Assembly (NCBI GenBank): GCA_025210345.1
Contig: JAOARX010000016.1
Coordinates: 115,715-179,714 of the forward strand
Source of the DNA: Pelagimonas sp.
Lineage (GTDB): Bacteria > Pseudomonadota > Alphaproteobacteria > Rhodobacterales > Rhodobacteraceae
DNA: 64,000 nucleotides
Direction of reading: 5' to 3'
The notes below the pieces were generated by a model. The model was not told where the DNA came from and searched no databases. It was given only the letters and a program-made list of their open reading frames with translations. Of this stretch, positions 27,154 through 36,493 are shown in pieces; positions within the stretch are counted from its first letter, which is position 1; each line of letters begins with the position of its first letter. Made by a program: the position numbers and the translations under genes.

Positions 27154-28698
27154 CTAGGTGGTGCGAGCAGGGGCGTCAACTCGCTTGATGCGCGCTGATA
27201 CAATTAGGCCTAAAATCGAAAGGAATAGTAAACCAACCACCGGAAGGTCGCCGATTTTGGCATAGATCGTTTCAGGCAAGGGCGGGGGTAGGGGGGTGTC
27301 GATGAACCCGGACTGTCCCAGGGACAGCTGATTGATGATCCGTCCCGACCCGTCGATCACCGCGGAAACCCCGGTATTCGCTGCGCGCAACATGGGCAGA
27401 CCCATTTCGATGGCGCGCATGCGCGCCTGTGCCAAGTGCTGATAGGGGCCGGACCATTCGCCGAACCAGGCATCGTTGGTGATTTGCATCAACAGATCCG
27501 CACGCCCCGGCGCCCCCCGCACATCCTGTGGAAAAACGGCTTCGTAGCAAATAAGGGGCACAGCCGCGCCTATTCCCTGCAGATGCATGATTTCGGGGCC
27601 GGGGCCGGGCGCATACCCCCCCTCGGCGCGCGACGCGAGACCAAGGATATTCCAGCGCCGGAACAGGGCTTCGGCCGGCATGTATTCGCCAAAGGGGACG
27701 AGGTGATGTTTGTCATATACCGCTTTCAGCGTGCCATCTGCCCCAAGGTGCGCGAGCGAATTGAAATAGTCGCGCCCATCAAACCGTTGAATTCCGATCA
27801 CCACCTGTGCTGGCCCGGCAGCATGGGCAATCAAACCCAGTTCCGTCCCGGATCGGTGCAACAGATTGGGGACAGATGTCTCAGGCCAGACAATCAAGGC
27901 GGGATCTGGCTGGCCTGATTTGGCGGGGGCTTCGGTCAGGTTCAATTGACGCTGAAAGAACATCGGGATCAGGTCTGGATCCCATTTTTGATGTTGTGCG
28001 GCGTTGGGCTGGATCAGGCGCACAATCGGGCGGTTTGATAGATCCGCCGGTGGGGCAGTCAGGGCAAACCCCACAACGAAGAGTGACAGCAGGGCCGATG
28101 TTCCCAGCACGGCGGGCAACAGGCGTATGCCGCTGTTGCGCGGTATTGCCCGCGCAAACAAGGCCGCAATGGCAAGGGTCAATAGATTAAGCCCATGAGG
28201 GCCAATCAGTGACACCCATTGAATGGGCGCGACCGGCAGCCAGAGATAGGAAATGAGCGCCCAGGGAAAGCCGGTAAAAACAAAGGCGCGGGCCAGTTCG
28301 GCACCGCTCCAGGCGATGACAAGGGCCATGCGCAGTCGCGTGGGGGCATGTGCGGCCATCCAAAAGGCCATGGCCCAAAACAGTGCAAGACCCCCAGCCA
28401 TGCCCAGCAAGGCAAAGGGGGCCATCCAGCCCGTCGTCGCCACATCAACCATGAAAGGTTCAACGATCCAACCCAGCGAAAAGCCAAAGTAACCCAGGCC
28501 GATCGCCCAACCGGTCCCAATGGCATAGAGCCCGCGCGGCGCGGCCATGAACAGCCAGAATGCGGCGATCAATCCCGCAAATGCGAGATACCACAGATCA
28601 TAAGGCGCCATCCCAAGCGCCATCACCACCCCCGTGCCAACGGCCAGGGGCATGCGGCTCCAAAGAGGCAAAGCGGCCGGAGCGGAGGTCTCAGCCAT
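27154..28698 (-). CDS. lnt: Apolipoprotein N-acyltransferase
   Basis: A 514-residue inner-membrane enzyme. Six or more N-terminal hydrophobic helices are followed by a nitrilase-like domain. The catalytic triad is visible: Glu in VWPETSVPNL, Lys in YDKHHLVPFGEY and Cys in PLICYEAVFP. It adds the third acyl chain to lipoproteins such as those at 1593 and 31403. Its start overlaps the corC stop by eight bases. Confidence 0.95.
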   Translation of the reverse strand: MAETSAPAALPLWSRMPLAVGTGVVMALGMAPYDLWYLAFAGLIAAFWLFMAAPRGLYAIGTGWAIGLGYFGFSLGWIVEPFMVDVATTGWMAPFALLGMAGGLALFWAMAFWMAAHAPTRLRMALVIAWSGAELARAFVFTGFPWALISYLWLPVAPIQWVSLIGPHGLNLLTLAIAALFARAIPRNSGIRLLPAVLGTSALLSLFVVGFALTAPPADLSNRPIVRLIQPNAAQHQKWDPDLIPMFFQRQLNLTEAPAKSGQPDPALIVWPETSVPNLLHRSGTELGLIAHAAGPAQVVIGIQRFDGRDYFNSLAHLGADGTLKAVYDKHHLVPFGEYMPAEALFRRWNILGLASRAEGGYAPGPGPEIMHLQGIGAAVPLICYEAVFPQDVRGAPGRADLLMQITNDAWFGEWSGPYQHLAQARMRAIEMGLPMLRAANTGVSAVIDGSGRIINQLSLGQSGFIDTPLPPPLPETIYAKIGDLPVVGLLFLSILGLIVSARIKRVDAPARTT

Positions 28699-29641
28699 GG
28701 GCGGTGTCAGTCGATCCGGTGAGCGCGGCGGGCTGCGCGGTGGTGCGGTTGCTGCCGGGCAGACGCACCCGCAGGCGTTTGATCCGCCGGGGATCCGCGT
28801 CGATGATCTCGAACTCTACGCCGGAGGGGTGTCCAACCATCTCACCGCGCGCGGGCACGTGACCCGCAAGCAAAAAGACCAGACCACCCAAGGTGTCCAC
28901 TTCTTCGGCATCAATGTCCTGATGATCCGTGAGGGTCTGCCCGATCTCGCTTTCGAATTCGTCCAGCGGCGTACGTGCCATGGCTTGATAGCAAAACGGT
29001 CGCTCTTTGAACCAAAGCTGCGATTCTTCGGTGTCGTGCTCATCCTCGATTTCGCCGATAACCTGTTCGATCAGATCCTCGATCGTTACGATGCCATCAA
29101 CACCGCCGTATTCGTCGATCACCAGGGCCATATGCCGCCGTTCGGCCTGCATCTTTGTCAGCAGAACGCCAATGGGCATGGACGGCGGGACGAACAGCAG
29201 CGGTCGCAACATCGCGCGCAAATCGAAACTCCCGCCGGTCCCGTTGAACCCATGGGACAGCGCGAAATCCTTGAGGTGGGCCATGCCGATGGGCGTGTCC
29301 AGCGTGCCTTCGTAGACGGGCAGGCGCGTTAGCCCGCTGTCGCGGAAAACCTGCAGCAGCTCATCTTGGGTGGCGTTTTCCGCCACGGCGACAATCTCTG
29401 CGCGCGGGACGGCCACGTCCTCGACCCGCATGCGGCGCAGGTTGATCATGCCATGCGTTTGCTGCGCGGGTGCCGATCCTTGTACGGGGTGCGCATCCTT
29501 GGGGTGCTCTGCCCCGCTGAATATCGTGCCCAACCTGTGAAACAGGCCCGGCCGTGCCTTTTGCCCGTTCGTGTGAATTTGTGTCTGCTCTGCCTTATGC
29601 GCGCTGTGCGCTGCACTAGACGAGCCGTCCTGTTCGCCCAT
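28691..29641 (-). CDS. corC: CorC/HlyC-type CBS-domain protein
   Basis: About 316 residues from the chosen start (MGEQDGSSSAA); ATG codons at 29665 and 29698 are also in frame and no RBS decides. Two CBS domains (VPRAEIVAVAENATQDELL...PVYEGTLD; FVPPSMPIGVLLTKMQ...HMALVIDEYGGVDGIVTIEDLIE) are followed by a C-terminal CorC_HlyC domain (LGGLVFLLAGHVPARGE). It lacks the membrane DUF21 domain, like E. coli CorC (YbeX), and lies between ybeY and lnt exactly as in E. coli. Thought to affect Mg/Co efflux or ribosome and envelope functions. Confidence 0.88.
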   Translation of the reverse strand: MGEQDGSSSAAHSAHKAEQTQIHTNGQKARPGLFHRLGTIFSGAEHPKDAHPVQGSAPAQQTHGMINLRRMRVEDVAVPRAEIVAVAENATQDELLQVFRDSGLTRLPVYEGTLDTPIGMAHLKDFALSHGFNGTGGSFDLRAMLRPLLFVPPSMPIGVLLTKMQAERRHMALVIDEYGGVDGIVTIEDLIEQVIGEIEDEHDTEESQLWFKERPFCYQAMARTPLDEFESEIGQTLTDHQDIDAEEVDTLGGLVFLLAGHVPARGEMVGHPSGVEFEIIDADPRRIKRLRVRLPGSNRTTAQPAALTGSTDTAHG

Positions 29642-29654
29642 CAATCCATACCAG

Positions 29655-30179
29655 TCACGAGCCATCCGGCCCAATCTCTTTTCTATATGGGTCCTCATGC
29701 CCCAGCTTGCCAAGTATTTCCACTTCGATCTGTTCCATAAGCGTGGCATCCGCGTCACGAATGTGATCGTAGCCCAACAGGTGTAACGTTCCGTGAACAA
29801 GGAGATGCGTGACATGTGAAGCAAAGCTCTTGCCTTGTTCTTGTGCTTCGCCTGTGCAGGTTTCAAACGCAATGGCGATGTCGCCCAGATGATGTGGGTC
29901 CTCTTCGTCCTCGGGTGTGGGGGCGAAAGGCGGGTCTCCGGCCTCTTCAGCGGCAAGATCCTCTGAGGGCCAGCTAAGCACATTCGTGGGCTGGGGCTTG
30001 CCGCGAAAATCCGCGTTCAGGGCGGCGATGCGGGTATCATCACAGCCCATCACGCAGATCTCATGTGACGCGCAGTCCAGACCCAAATGGGTCAGGGTCG
30101 CGCGCGCCGCGGTTTCCGCATGTGCCGCAAGCCCAGCCTGGACCCAGCGTTCATCTTCGATGATGGTGTCAGTCAACAT
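29655..30179 (-). CDS. ybeY: Endoribonuclease / rRNA maturation factor YbeY
   Basis: 174 residues ending in the zinc-binding signature HLLVHGTLHLLGYDH (three His), with LNADFRGKPQPTNVLSWP before it. It acts in 16S rRNA 3' maturation and ribosome quality control. It lies directly downstream of phoH, its usual partner, and its 3' end is close to or overlaps the corC start. Confidence 0.94.
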   Translation of the reverse strand: MLTDTIIEDERWVQAGLAAHAETAARATLTHLGLDCASHEICVMGCDDTRIAALNADFRGKPQPTNVLSWPSEDLAAEEAGDPPFAPTPEDEEDPHHLGDIAIAFETCTGEAQEQGKSFASHVTHLLVHGTLHLLGYDHIRDADATLMEQIEVEILGKLGHEDPYRKEIGPDGS

Positions 30180-30251
30180 AAGTTGCTACCGGAGCGCACA
30201 GCCCCCGGACCTCCGGGACGTATTGAGACAAAGAAACGGCTGCCGCGTGGC

Positions 30252-31217
30252 TTAGGCCGTGTCCTGCTCATAGGCTTCGATGATGGCGGCCACAAGGGGG
30301 TGGCGAACCACGTCTTTACCGGTGAAATAGTTGAACGAAATGCCATCCACATGTGCCAACAGCCGTTCCGCGTCCGCAAGACCCGAAGGCACCCCACGCG
30401 GCAGATCGACCTGTGTACGGTCCCCTGTGATCACCATGCGTGATCCTTCGCCCAGGCGTGTAAGGAACATCTTCATCTGCATGGTCGTGGCATTCTGGGC
30501 CTCATCCAGAACAACAAAGGCATTCGAAAGCGTGCGCCCGCGCATAAAGGCCAGGGGGGCGATTTCGACGGTCTTTTCCTCTTTCATCTTGGCCAGCTGT
30601 TTGCCGGGAAGGAAATCGTTCAGCGCATCATAGAGCGGCTGCATGTAGGGATCGACTTTTTCCTCTTGGGTGCCGGGCAAAAAGCCCAGCCGCTCGCCGG
30701 CCTCGACCGCGGGACGGCACAAGATGATCTTGTCGACCAGCCCGTTGATCAACATGTTCACCCCGACAGCGACCGCCAGATAGGTTTTGCCGGTTCCGGC
30801 CGGGCCAATGCCAAACGCCATTTCATTGGTGAACAATGAGGTGACATAGGTCTTTTGCGCATCCGTACGCGGTTCGATCAGCTTTTTGCGGGTCTTGATT
30901 TCGATCTTGCCACCGCCGAACATTTCAAGCTGTTCATCGGGCGCGGTGTCTTCCATGCGGAATTCGCGGTCAATGTCGCCCTTGGCGACCTCTTTGCCCT
31001 CTTCCAAGCGTGCGTAGAGCGATTGCAGCACATCAACCGCGGCTTCCAGCGCATCCTCGGGGCCATGGATGGCCAGTTGATTGCCACGTCGCAGGATTTG
31101 CACGCCGGTGCGGGCTTCTATGTCGGTGAGGTTGCGGTCAAACTCGCCGCATAGGTCGATCAGCAAACGGTTGTCGGGGAACTCGACGATGGTGTCGGAC
31201 AATGTGGCTGCAGTCAC
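30252..31217 (-). CDS. phoH: PhoH-family ATPase (PhoL/YbeZ type)
   Basis: 321 residues with a GTG start at 31217, chosen for the aggagag site five bases upstream; in-frame ATGs further up have no RBS and lie past it. An N-terminal KH-like region is followed by the ATPase core: Walker A GIGPAGTGKTYLA, Walker B AFVVLDEAQNAT, and TGDRTQVDLP. It works with YbeY in RNA metabolism. Head of the phoH-ybeY-corC-lnt group. Confidence 0.93.
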   Translation of the reverse strand: MTAATLSDTIVEFPDNRLLIDLCGEFDRNLTDIEARTGVQILRRGNQLAIHGPEDALEAAVDVLQSLYARLEEGKEVAKGDIDREFRMEDTAPDEQLEMFGGGKIEIKTRKKLIEPRTDAQKTYVTSLFTNEMAFGIGPAGTGKTYLAVAVGVNMLINGLVDKIILCRPAVEAGERLGFLPGTQEEKVDPYMQPLYDALNDFLPGKQLAKMKEEKTVEIAPLAFMRGRTLSNAFVVLDEAQNATTMQMKMFLTRLGEGSRMVITGDRTQVDLPRGVPSGLADAERLLAHVDGISFNYFTGKDVVRHPLVAAIIEAYEQDTA

Positions 31218-31325
31218 GCATCTCTCCTGTGCAGGTGCTATAGATATGGTGCCTGTCCTTGACGCCATGCGCAAGTGTTGAGCGGGAATTGTCACGCGAT
31301 TGAGACCGCATGTGCCAAATGAAAA

Positions 31326-31352
31326 GGCCGTGCGGCGCGGAGCTGCACGACC
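31326..31352 (-). terminator. Intrinsic terminator of the lipoprotein gene
   Basis: On the minus strand, stem ggtcgtgc / gcacggcc followed by ttttcattt, about 50 bases beyond the lipoprotein stop and before the phoH start. Confidence 0.65.
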
Positions 31353-31402
31353 TGAGATGTGTGGTCTTCGGGATCCGGGCCCGGTGCCCAGATGAAAGCG
31401 GA

Positions 31403-31729
31403 TCAGAGCGGGTCGCCAATAATCGAGGTCGAGCCCTGTTTGAAATCGCCAACCACCATGGTGGGCGCCGCGACGCCCGAGCAAACCGGCTTGCCGTATT
31501 TGTCGAGACGCGCCGAAAGATAGCCCTCGACACCATCGTCGATGATCCAGTGGTCACAGCCGTTCGGATCAACCCAGATCCCCGCCTGAAGGTTGCCAAG
31601 GTTCTTGTCGCTGTCGATGCCGCGGTCCAGACTTTTGTCGGGGCCGTGACGGCCAAGACCATCTGTCACTTCGCAACCTGCCAGCGCCACGGCGGCACTC
31701 AGGATCAGAGTGAGTTTTGCAAAATTCAT
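31403..31729 (-). CDS. Small lipoprotein with WVDPxGCxHW module
   Basis: 108 residues with lipobox LAGC (Cys19), so a lipid-anchored envelope protein. Residues 50-83 (IWVDPNGCDHWIIDDG ... GKPVC) are 20/34 identical to residues 55-88 of the OmpA-family protein encoded just upstream, with both Cys conserved. Twelve bases separate the two genes, so they form one operon. No known function. Confidence 0.75.
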   Translation of the reverse strand: MNFAKLTLILSAAVALAGCEVTDGLGRHGPDKSLDRGIDSDKNLGNLQAGIWVDPNGCDHWIIDDGVEGYLSARLDKYGKPVCSGVAAPTMVVGDFKQGSTSIIGDPL

Positions 31730-31741
31730 GTCTCGGATCCC

Positions 31742-32344
31742 TTATTGAATGCAGATGATTTCGACGCGGCGGTTCTTGGCCATGCCCTGGCGGGTGCCGT
31801 TTGACGCCACTGGCATGCGCTCGCCATAGCCACGGATGTCCGTGATGTTTGCCCCGACCGAACGGCCCACGCGGGCGACGGCCTTGGCGCGGTTGTACGA
31901 GAGACGCATGTTGTATTCATCTGACGCGCGGCTGTCGGTGTGCCCGGCGATCACATAGGCAATTGCGGTCGAGCTGCGGAAGAAATCTGCCAAACGGGCC
32001 TGCCCCGCCGATGAGATGCGGTGGCTGTTGGTGGCAAAGAACTGGTCCGAGTTCATCACGCCGCAGACGTTCTGGCGACGGCATTTCGGAATGCCTTTGC
32101 GGTTCACATGTGGTGACATGTACCCTTCGATACCGTCATCCATGACCCAGTGTTCACAGCCATCGGGATCAACCCAGATGCCTGGGATGTACTGCTCGCC
32201 CGAACCACCCTGCAGGCTTTGCGATTGTGTCGAGATAAATGGTGTTCTGTGCCCTGCATCGTCCGCCGCAGCGGGCAATGCCGCTGTCAGGCCAAGTGCA
32301 GCCAGCGCAAATGCGCCGATGGCTTTGGTGATGGATGTCGCCAC
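31742..32344 (-). CDS. OmpA-family protein with N-terminal WVDPxGCxHW module
   Basis: 200 residues: signal peptide (AAADDA cleavage region near 28), the 34-residue module (55-88), then an OmpA/MotB-type peptidoglycan-binding domain (about 97-200; AGHTDSRASDEYNMRLSYNRA is split by the classic pattern, ending NRRVEI). It should sit in the periplasm or outer-membrane face and bind peptidoglycan. There is no beta-barrel, so it differs from true OmpA. Confidence 0.86.
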   Translation of the reverse strand: MATSITKAIGAFALAALGLTAALPAAADDAGHRTPFISTQSQSLQGGSGEQYIPGIWVDPDGCEHWVMDDGIEGYMSPHVNRKGIPKCRRQNVCGVMNSDQFFATNSHRISSAGQARLADFFRSSTAIAYVIAGHTDSRASDEYNMRLSYNRAKAVARVGRSVGANITDIRGYGERMPVASNGTRQGMAKNRRVEIICIQ

Positions 32345-32530
32345 AGCCCTGTCCCCTGAATTTGTGTTTCCCCCAAGCGCGAATTCCGAGTTGGCAGCCG
32401 GTCGCGCGAGCTAACTATTCGTGTACCTTAGCAATTTCTATGCCCGTGTGAAGGGAAAAGGCACGGGGAATTGTGGGGCGAATGGAAACACGCCCGGCTT
32501 TGTTTCACCGAAATCGGGGTCGTTGCGGTT

Positions 32531-33838
32531 TTACACCAGTTTCCCGGACAGGGAATTCGGTCCCGAAGAATCGATTCGCACCCGCCGCAGATCGCCGATG
32601 GCGACATCATCGGCCTCGACGTGGACGGCGTGCAGATACTCTGATTTGCCCACCATTTGTCCGGCCATGCGGCCTGCCTTTTCGAACAGCACGCTGACTT
32701 CGCGTCCAACCATATCGTCCTGAAGCGCGCGTTGCTGGGTTTTCAGCAGGGCCTGAAGGCGTTGCAGGCGGTCATCTTTTTCGGTTTCGGGAACCTGGGG
32801 GCGTTCCGCCGCAGGCGTGCCTGGGCGTTCGGAATATTTGAACGAAAACGCCGAGCCATATTTGACTTCTTCGATCAGAGCCATGGTGTCCTGGAAATCC
32901 TGTTCGGTCTCTTCGGGAAAGCCCACGATAAAGTCGCCCGACATATGCAGATCGGGCCGTGCGCTGCGCAGGCGTTCGATCAGCCGGATATACTCTTCGG
33001 CGGTGTGGCTGCGGTTCATGCGTTTGAGGATCTTGTCGCTGCCTGCCTGCACTGGCAGGTGCAGATAGGGCATCAGCTTGTCGCAATCGCCATGCGCATC
33101 AATCAGATCGTCGTCCATGTCATTGGGGTGGCTGGTGGTGAACCGGATGCGTTCCAACCCATCAATGGTCGCCAATTCGCGGATCATGCCGGCCAGACCC
33201 TTGTCATGACCGTGATAGGCGTTCACGTTCTGGCCCAGCAGAGTGATTTCACGCACGCCGCGTTCCACCAGGTCGCGGGCTTCGGCCATGATGCGGGTCG
33301 CCGGTCGCGAGACCTCGGCACCGCGGGTATAGGGCACCACGCAGAAGGCGCAGAATTTGTCACACCCCTCCTGCACCGTCAAAAACGCGGTTGGGCCGCG
33401 CTTGGCCTTGGGACGGGATTTGAGTTTTTCGAACTTGTCCTCTTCGGGCATGTCCGTATCCAGCGCCTTTTTCCCCTCGCGTGCTTTGGCCTCGAGTTCG
33501 GGAAGGCGGTGATAGGCCTGCGGGCCCACAACCAGATCCACCATCGGCTGGCGGCGCATGATCTCTTGCCCTTCGGCCTGGGCAACACATCCGGCGACCC
33601 CAATTTTCAGATCGGGTTTTTCCGCCTTGAGGCCTTTGTACCGCCCCAGTTCGGAATAGACCTTTTCCGCAGCTTTTTCCCGAATGTGGCAGGTGTTCAG
33701 CAAGATCATATCCGCGTCGTCGGGCGTGTCGGTCTGCACATAGCCTTTGCCCCCCATGGCCTCGGCCATGCGTTCGCTGTCATAGACGTTCATCTGGCAG
33801 CCATAGGTTTTGATGAACAGTTTCTTGGGCTGGGTCAT
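32531..33838 (-). CDS. miaB: tRNA-2-methylthio-N6-dimethylallyladenosine synthase
   Basis: 435 residues from [17 protein letters not shown]. The N-terminal UPF0004 domain binds one 4Fe-4S cluster (Cys in [15 protein letters not shown] and GVAGCVAQ). The radical SAM site is CDKFCAFC, and a C-terminal TRAM domain ([12 protein letters not shown]...) follows. It methylthiolates i6A37 in tRNAs. Confidence 0.96.
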   Translation of the reverse strand: MTQPKKLFIKTYGCQMNVYDSERMAEAMGGKGYVQTDTPDDADMILLNTCHIREKAAEKVYSELGRYKGLKAEKPDLKIGVAGCVAQAEGQEIMRRQPMVDLVVGPQAYHRLPELEAKAREGKKALDTDMPEEDKFEKLKSRPKAKRGPTAFLTVQEGCDKFCAFCVVPYTRGAEVSRPATRIMAEARDLVERGVREITLLGQNVNAYHGHDKGLAGMIRELATIDGLERIRFTTSHPNDMDDDLIDAHGDCDKLMPYLHLPVQAGSDKILKRMNRSHTAEEYIRLIERLRSARPDLHMSGDFIVGFPEETEQDFQDTMALIEEVKYGSAFSFKYSERPGTPAAERPQVPETEKDDRLQRLQALLKTQQRALQDDMVGREVSVLFEKAGRMAGQMVGKSEYLHAVHVEADDVAIGDLRRVRIDSSGPNSLSGKLV

Positions 33839-33970
33839 CGGATCGGTCCTGTCGCGCAAGGGCTGGGCGGGGGATTCCACCATCAAGCGCCGCAGATACC
33901 GCAAAACAGGGTGTGCTTGCAATGCACGAGTTTTTCACCGATTCTGCGCCATAAGACCTGTCAGAGACCC

Positions 33971-34843
33971 ATGATGAAATATCCTGATCTTGAAACCTTT
34001 TTGAACACAAGCGGTTCGGTCCTTGCCAAGGGGCCGGTTGCGATGGTTTTTGCCGAAGATGCGGTCGAACTGGACACAACGCTGCGCCACACGCGCCATT
34101 CCGGGTTTCGCACCGTGCTGTGTTTCGTGCGTGACGACTATGTCATGCCCGCGGATCTTGAGGACAAGGTGCATCGCATTGCCTTTGATCTTACGGTCGA
34201 AGACGCCGTGCCCAATGCCGTCAACAAGGTGATCGAAGCCGCCCCCGGGGTCTGGCTGTATTACTGTTACAACGCGGAATATCTGTTTTATCCCTACTGC
34301 GAGACACGCTCGATTGGCGAACTGCTGGCGTTTCATACCGAAGAGCGACGGGATGCGATGCTGACCTATGTGGTCGACCTTTACGCTGGGGATCTGGATC
34401 GCTGTCCCAATGCCGTCTCGTTGGACGAAGCGTTTTTGGACAAAACCGGGTACTATGCCCTTGCCCGGCCGGACCCGGCCAACCACAACCATCCCAAAGA
34501 ACGGCAGCTGGATTTCTTTGGCGGGCTGCGATGGCGCTATGAAGAGCATGTTCCCCAGGATCGGCGCAAAATTGACCGGATCGGCCTGTTTCGCGCCAAG
34601 CCCGAGCTGCGGCTGCTGTCCAATCACACCTTCAATGACGAAGAATACAACACCTATGCCTGCCCTTGGCACAACAATATCACGGCATCCATCGTGTCGT
34701 TTCGCACTGCCAAGGCGCTGAAACGCAACCCCGGTTCAACCTTTGATATCCGTTCGTTCCGCTGGCACAATTCGGCGCCGTTCGAATGGCATTCGCGGCA
34801 ATTGCTGGATCTTGGGTTGATGGAGCCGGGGCAATGGTTCTGA
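33971..34843 (+). CDS. Conserved-looking protein, function unknown
   Basis: 290 residues starting at a doubled ATG (33971/33974). There are no signal peptide or membrane helices. The N-terminal part (VAMVFAEDAVELDTTLRHTRHSGFRTVLCFV split over residues 22-53) looks like the first half of a nucleotide-sugar-binding fold, and the C-terminal part is rich in Trp, His and Asn (ACPWHNNITASIV, SFRWHNSAPFEWHS). A glycosyltransferase-like role is possible but not shown. The same frame stays open far upstream antisense to miaB; that extension is not credible. Confidence 0.7.
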   Translation: MMKYPDLETFLNTSGSVLAKGPVAMVFAEDAVELDTTLRHTRHSGFRTVLCFVRDDYVMPADLEDKVHRIAFDLTVEDAVPNAVNKVIEAAPGVWLYYCYNAEYLFYPYCETRSIGELLAFHTEERRDAMLTYVVDLYAGDLDRCPNAVSLDEAFLDKTGYYALARPDPANHNHPKERQLDFFGGLRWRYEEHVPQDRRKIDRIGLFRAKPELRLLSNHTFNDEEYNTYACPWHNNITASIVSFRTAKALKRNPGSTFDIRSFRWHNSAPFEWHSRQLLDLGLMEPGQWF

Positions 34844-34846
34844 GGA

Positions 34847-35545
34847 TCAGACCATTTCAATGACGCCTTTGTCGATTGCCAGAACATAGCCGCGCCGGGC
34901 GATGTTCTTGACCAGCAATTCAGACACGATCTGATTGCCAAGCCCGTCACGCAGGCGTTTGATCCGGGTCGCGCCCGCCGCCTCTTCGCAATCGGTTTCC
35001 AACCGCCCGGAAATCACCGCTTCTATCTGGGCGCCTGACAGCATCTCGTCATCCAGCCTGGCCTCGGCCAGGACCGAAAGGGTTTCCATCATCGCGTCGG
35101 TCAGCTTAAAGCCCATGGTGTTCAGGTAAACCGTGTTCTCATCGCGCGAGATGATCAGGCTTGAGACTTCGATGCCCGAACGCTCAATCTGGGCCATCCG
35201 GCGGTTCAACGTGACCAGCATCACAAGAAACACCAGCGCCGCGATCAGCAGCGCGGTGGCAAAGACCAGCAGCACAAAGATCACCATGCGATAGCTGGCC
35301 AATGTGTCGGAAAAGGCTGTGCCGCTTTGCGCGAGGATCTCAAGCAGCTTGATTTCCGCCTGCGTGGCCAGGGTGTCGTTTTCGACAAAGATCCGTTCCA
35401 CCCGCGCGTTAAACGCATTGGCATCGGGCAGGGTGAGCATCAAGAACACCCCGGCGATCGCCAGGATCACCACAATGGCCACGAGCCCCCCGGCGACAAG
35501 ACGCGTCCCCGCGCGGCGGCTTTCAGTAACGGAGATAGTGCTCAC
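34847..35545 (-). CDS. Membrane-anchored winged-helix protein
   Basis: 232 residues. Two hydrophobic helices (about 17-39 and 87-113) enclose a short extracytoplasmic loop. The C-terminal cytoplasmic part (about 150-225) ends in TRIKRLRDGLGNQIV...IARRGYVL, which follows the pattern of the OmpR/ToxR winged-helix DNA-binding domain. This is the reverse layout of ToxR/CadC, where the DNA-binding domain is N-terminal. It overlaps by 23 bases the secreted-protein gene upstream. Role as a membrane-bound regulator is inferred. Confidence 0.72.
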   Translation of the reverse strand: MSTISVTESRRAGTRLVAGGLVAIVVILAIAGVFLMLTLPDANAFNARVERIFVENDTLATQAEIKLLEILAQSGTAFSDTLASYRMVIFVLLVFATALLIAALVFLVMLVTLNRRMAQIERSGIEVSSLIISRDENTVYLNTMGFKLTDAMMETLSVLAEARLDDEMLSGAQIEAVISGRLETDCEEAAGATRIKRLRDGLGNQIVSELLVKNIARRGYVLAIDKGVIEMV

Positions 35546-35813
35546 CAGCGTCTGCCTTTGTCTTCAAAGAGGGAGGGGTTTCGGACAGCTGTGTGATCGT
35601 CAACAGCGTCCAGCCCGCGTTGGTCAGGCGGCGGCTTGCCTGCGCGGTTGCGTCGGCCTTTGACGGGCAGTCCCCGGGCAAGGACAAGACGCCAAAATGC
35701 AGCCGCAGCGGGCTGTCCTGCTTGGCTTTATAGGCGACAAAGCACTCGGCCAGCGCGCCTGTGGGCACCATGAGCACCAGCCCAAAGGCCATGGAAAAGA
35801 GGATCTGTTTCAT
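35523..35813 (-). CDS. Small secreted protein, function unknown
   Basis: 96 residues from MKQILFSMAFG, a signal peptide ending in GALAEC. The mature part has two Cys (near residues 25 and 49) that could form a disulfide. It overlaps the downstream winged-helix membrane protein, so the two are translated together, suggesting a periplasmic partner. An ATG 14 codons upstream is possible but would spoil the signal peptide. Confidence 0.6.
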   Translation of the reverse strand: MKQILFSMAFGLVLMVPTGALAECFVAYKAKQDSPLRLHFGVLSLPGDCPSKADATAQASRRLTNAGWTLLTITQLSETPPSLKTKADAGEHYLRY

Positions 35814-35987
35814 GCGCTTATTCTTGCGCCTGCGGGGCGTGAAATTCAATAACAACCGCGAAAATCGCGCTGATAGCGGATAGCAATCCAGCGATATTGC
35901 CTAAAAATCCGGGGCGGGGCGAGGGTGGTTTTGCCAACCGCCCACGCTGCAAGCGGGCGTCATTCAAACCCGATCAGGAGACCCGCA

Positions 35988-36425
35988 ATGTCCTCACGTT
36001 TTATCTCTGGCGTTATCGCCGCTGCCACCGCCATCTCATTGATCGCCGCTGCGCCCGCCCGGTCCGAGGTCAAGCCCGAAACCGTGATCGGCGTTGCGAC
36101 CGCTTTGATCTTTCTGGGGGCGCTGATGCATGAACACGATAACTCAAGTTCCAAATCCAAGGTGATCGTCACCCAGCCGCCCAAGCCCAAGCGCCACCGC
36201 GCCGGAAACCTGCCGCGCCTGCCCGGACAATGCCTGCGCAAAGAGGCGGGCAAGAACAAGCGCACGGTGCTGGGGCGCCGCTGTCTTGAAAAGAACTATC
36301 ACCCCATGCGCGCTTTGCCCAACCAGTGCCGCACCACCTATCGCGCGAAAAAGAACAACAAAGTGCGCTTTGGCTATCGGGTTGGATGTCTGAAGAAACG
36401 CGGTTTCCGCATCAGCCAGCGCTAA
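35988..36425 (+). CDS. Basic exported protein, function unknown
   Basis: 145 residues with an RBS (aggag) six bases before the ATG and a signal peptide (VIAAATAISLIAAAPARS). A second hydrophobic stretch (TVIGVATALIFLGALM) follows, then a strongly basic, Cys-containing C-terminal half with four or five Cys (GQCLRKEAG, RRCLEKNYH, NQCRTTYRAKK, GCLKKRG). Not a family I know. Confidence 0.65.
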   Translation: MSSRFISGVIAAATAISLIAAAPARSEVKPETVIGVATALIFLGALMHEHDNSSSKSKVIVTQPPKPKRHRAGNLPRLPGQCLRKEAGKNKRTVLGRRCLEKNYHPMRALPNQCRTTYRAKKNNKVRFGYRVGCLKKRGFRISQR

Positions 36426-36466
36426 ACAGTTTTGAGGCCGAGCAGTTCAGGCCTGTCCAGCCAGTG

Positions 36467-36493
36467 AAGGGGCCCTTAGCGGGGCCCCTTTTT
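36467..36493 (+). terminator. Intrinsic terminator
   Basis: A 9-bp stem aaggggccc / ggggccctt-type (36467-36475 with 36482-36490) and a T run. It lies between convergent genes and may serve both. Confidence 0.75.

Noticed and set aside
29641..29983. Much longer corC starting inside ybeY
   Set aside because: The extra 114 codons lie in ybeY in another frame and have no CorC similarity.
32657..33970. Upstream extension of the 33971 gene antisense to miaB
   Set aside because: The frame stays open by chance through miaB. The family-like N-terminus starts at the ATG pair at 33971.
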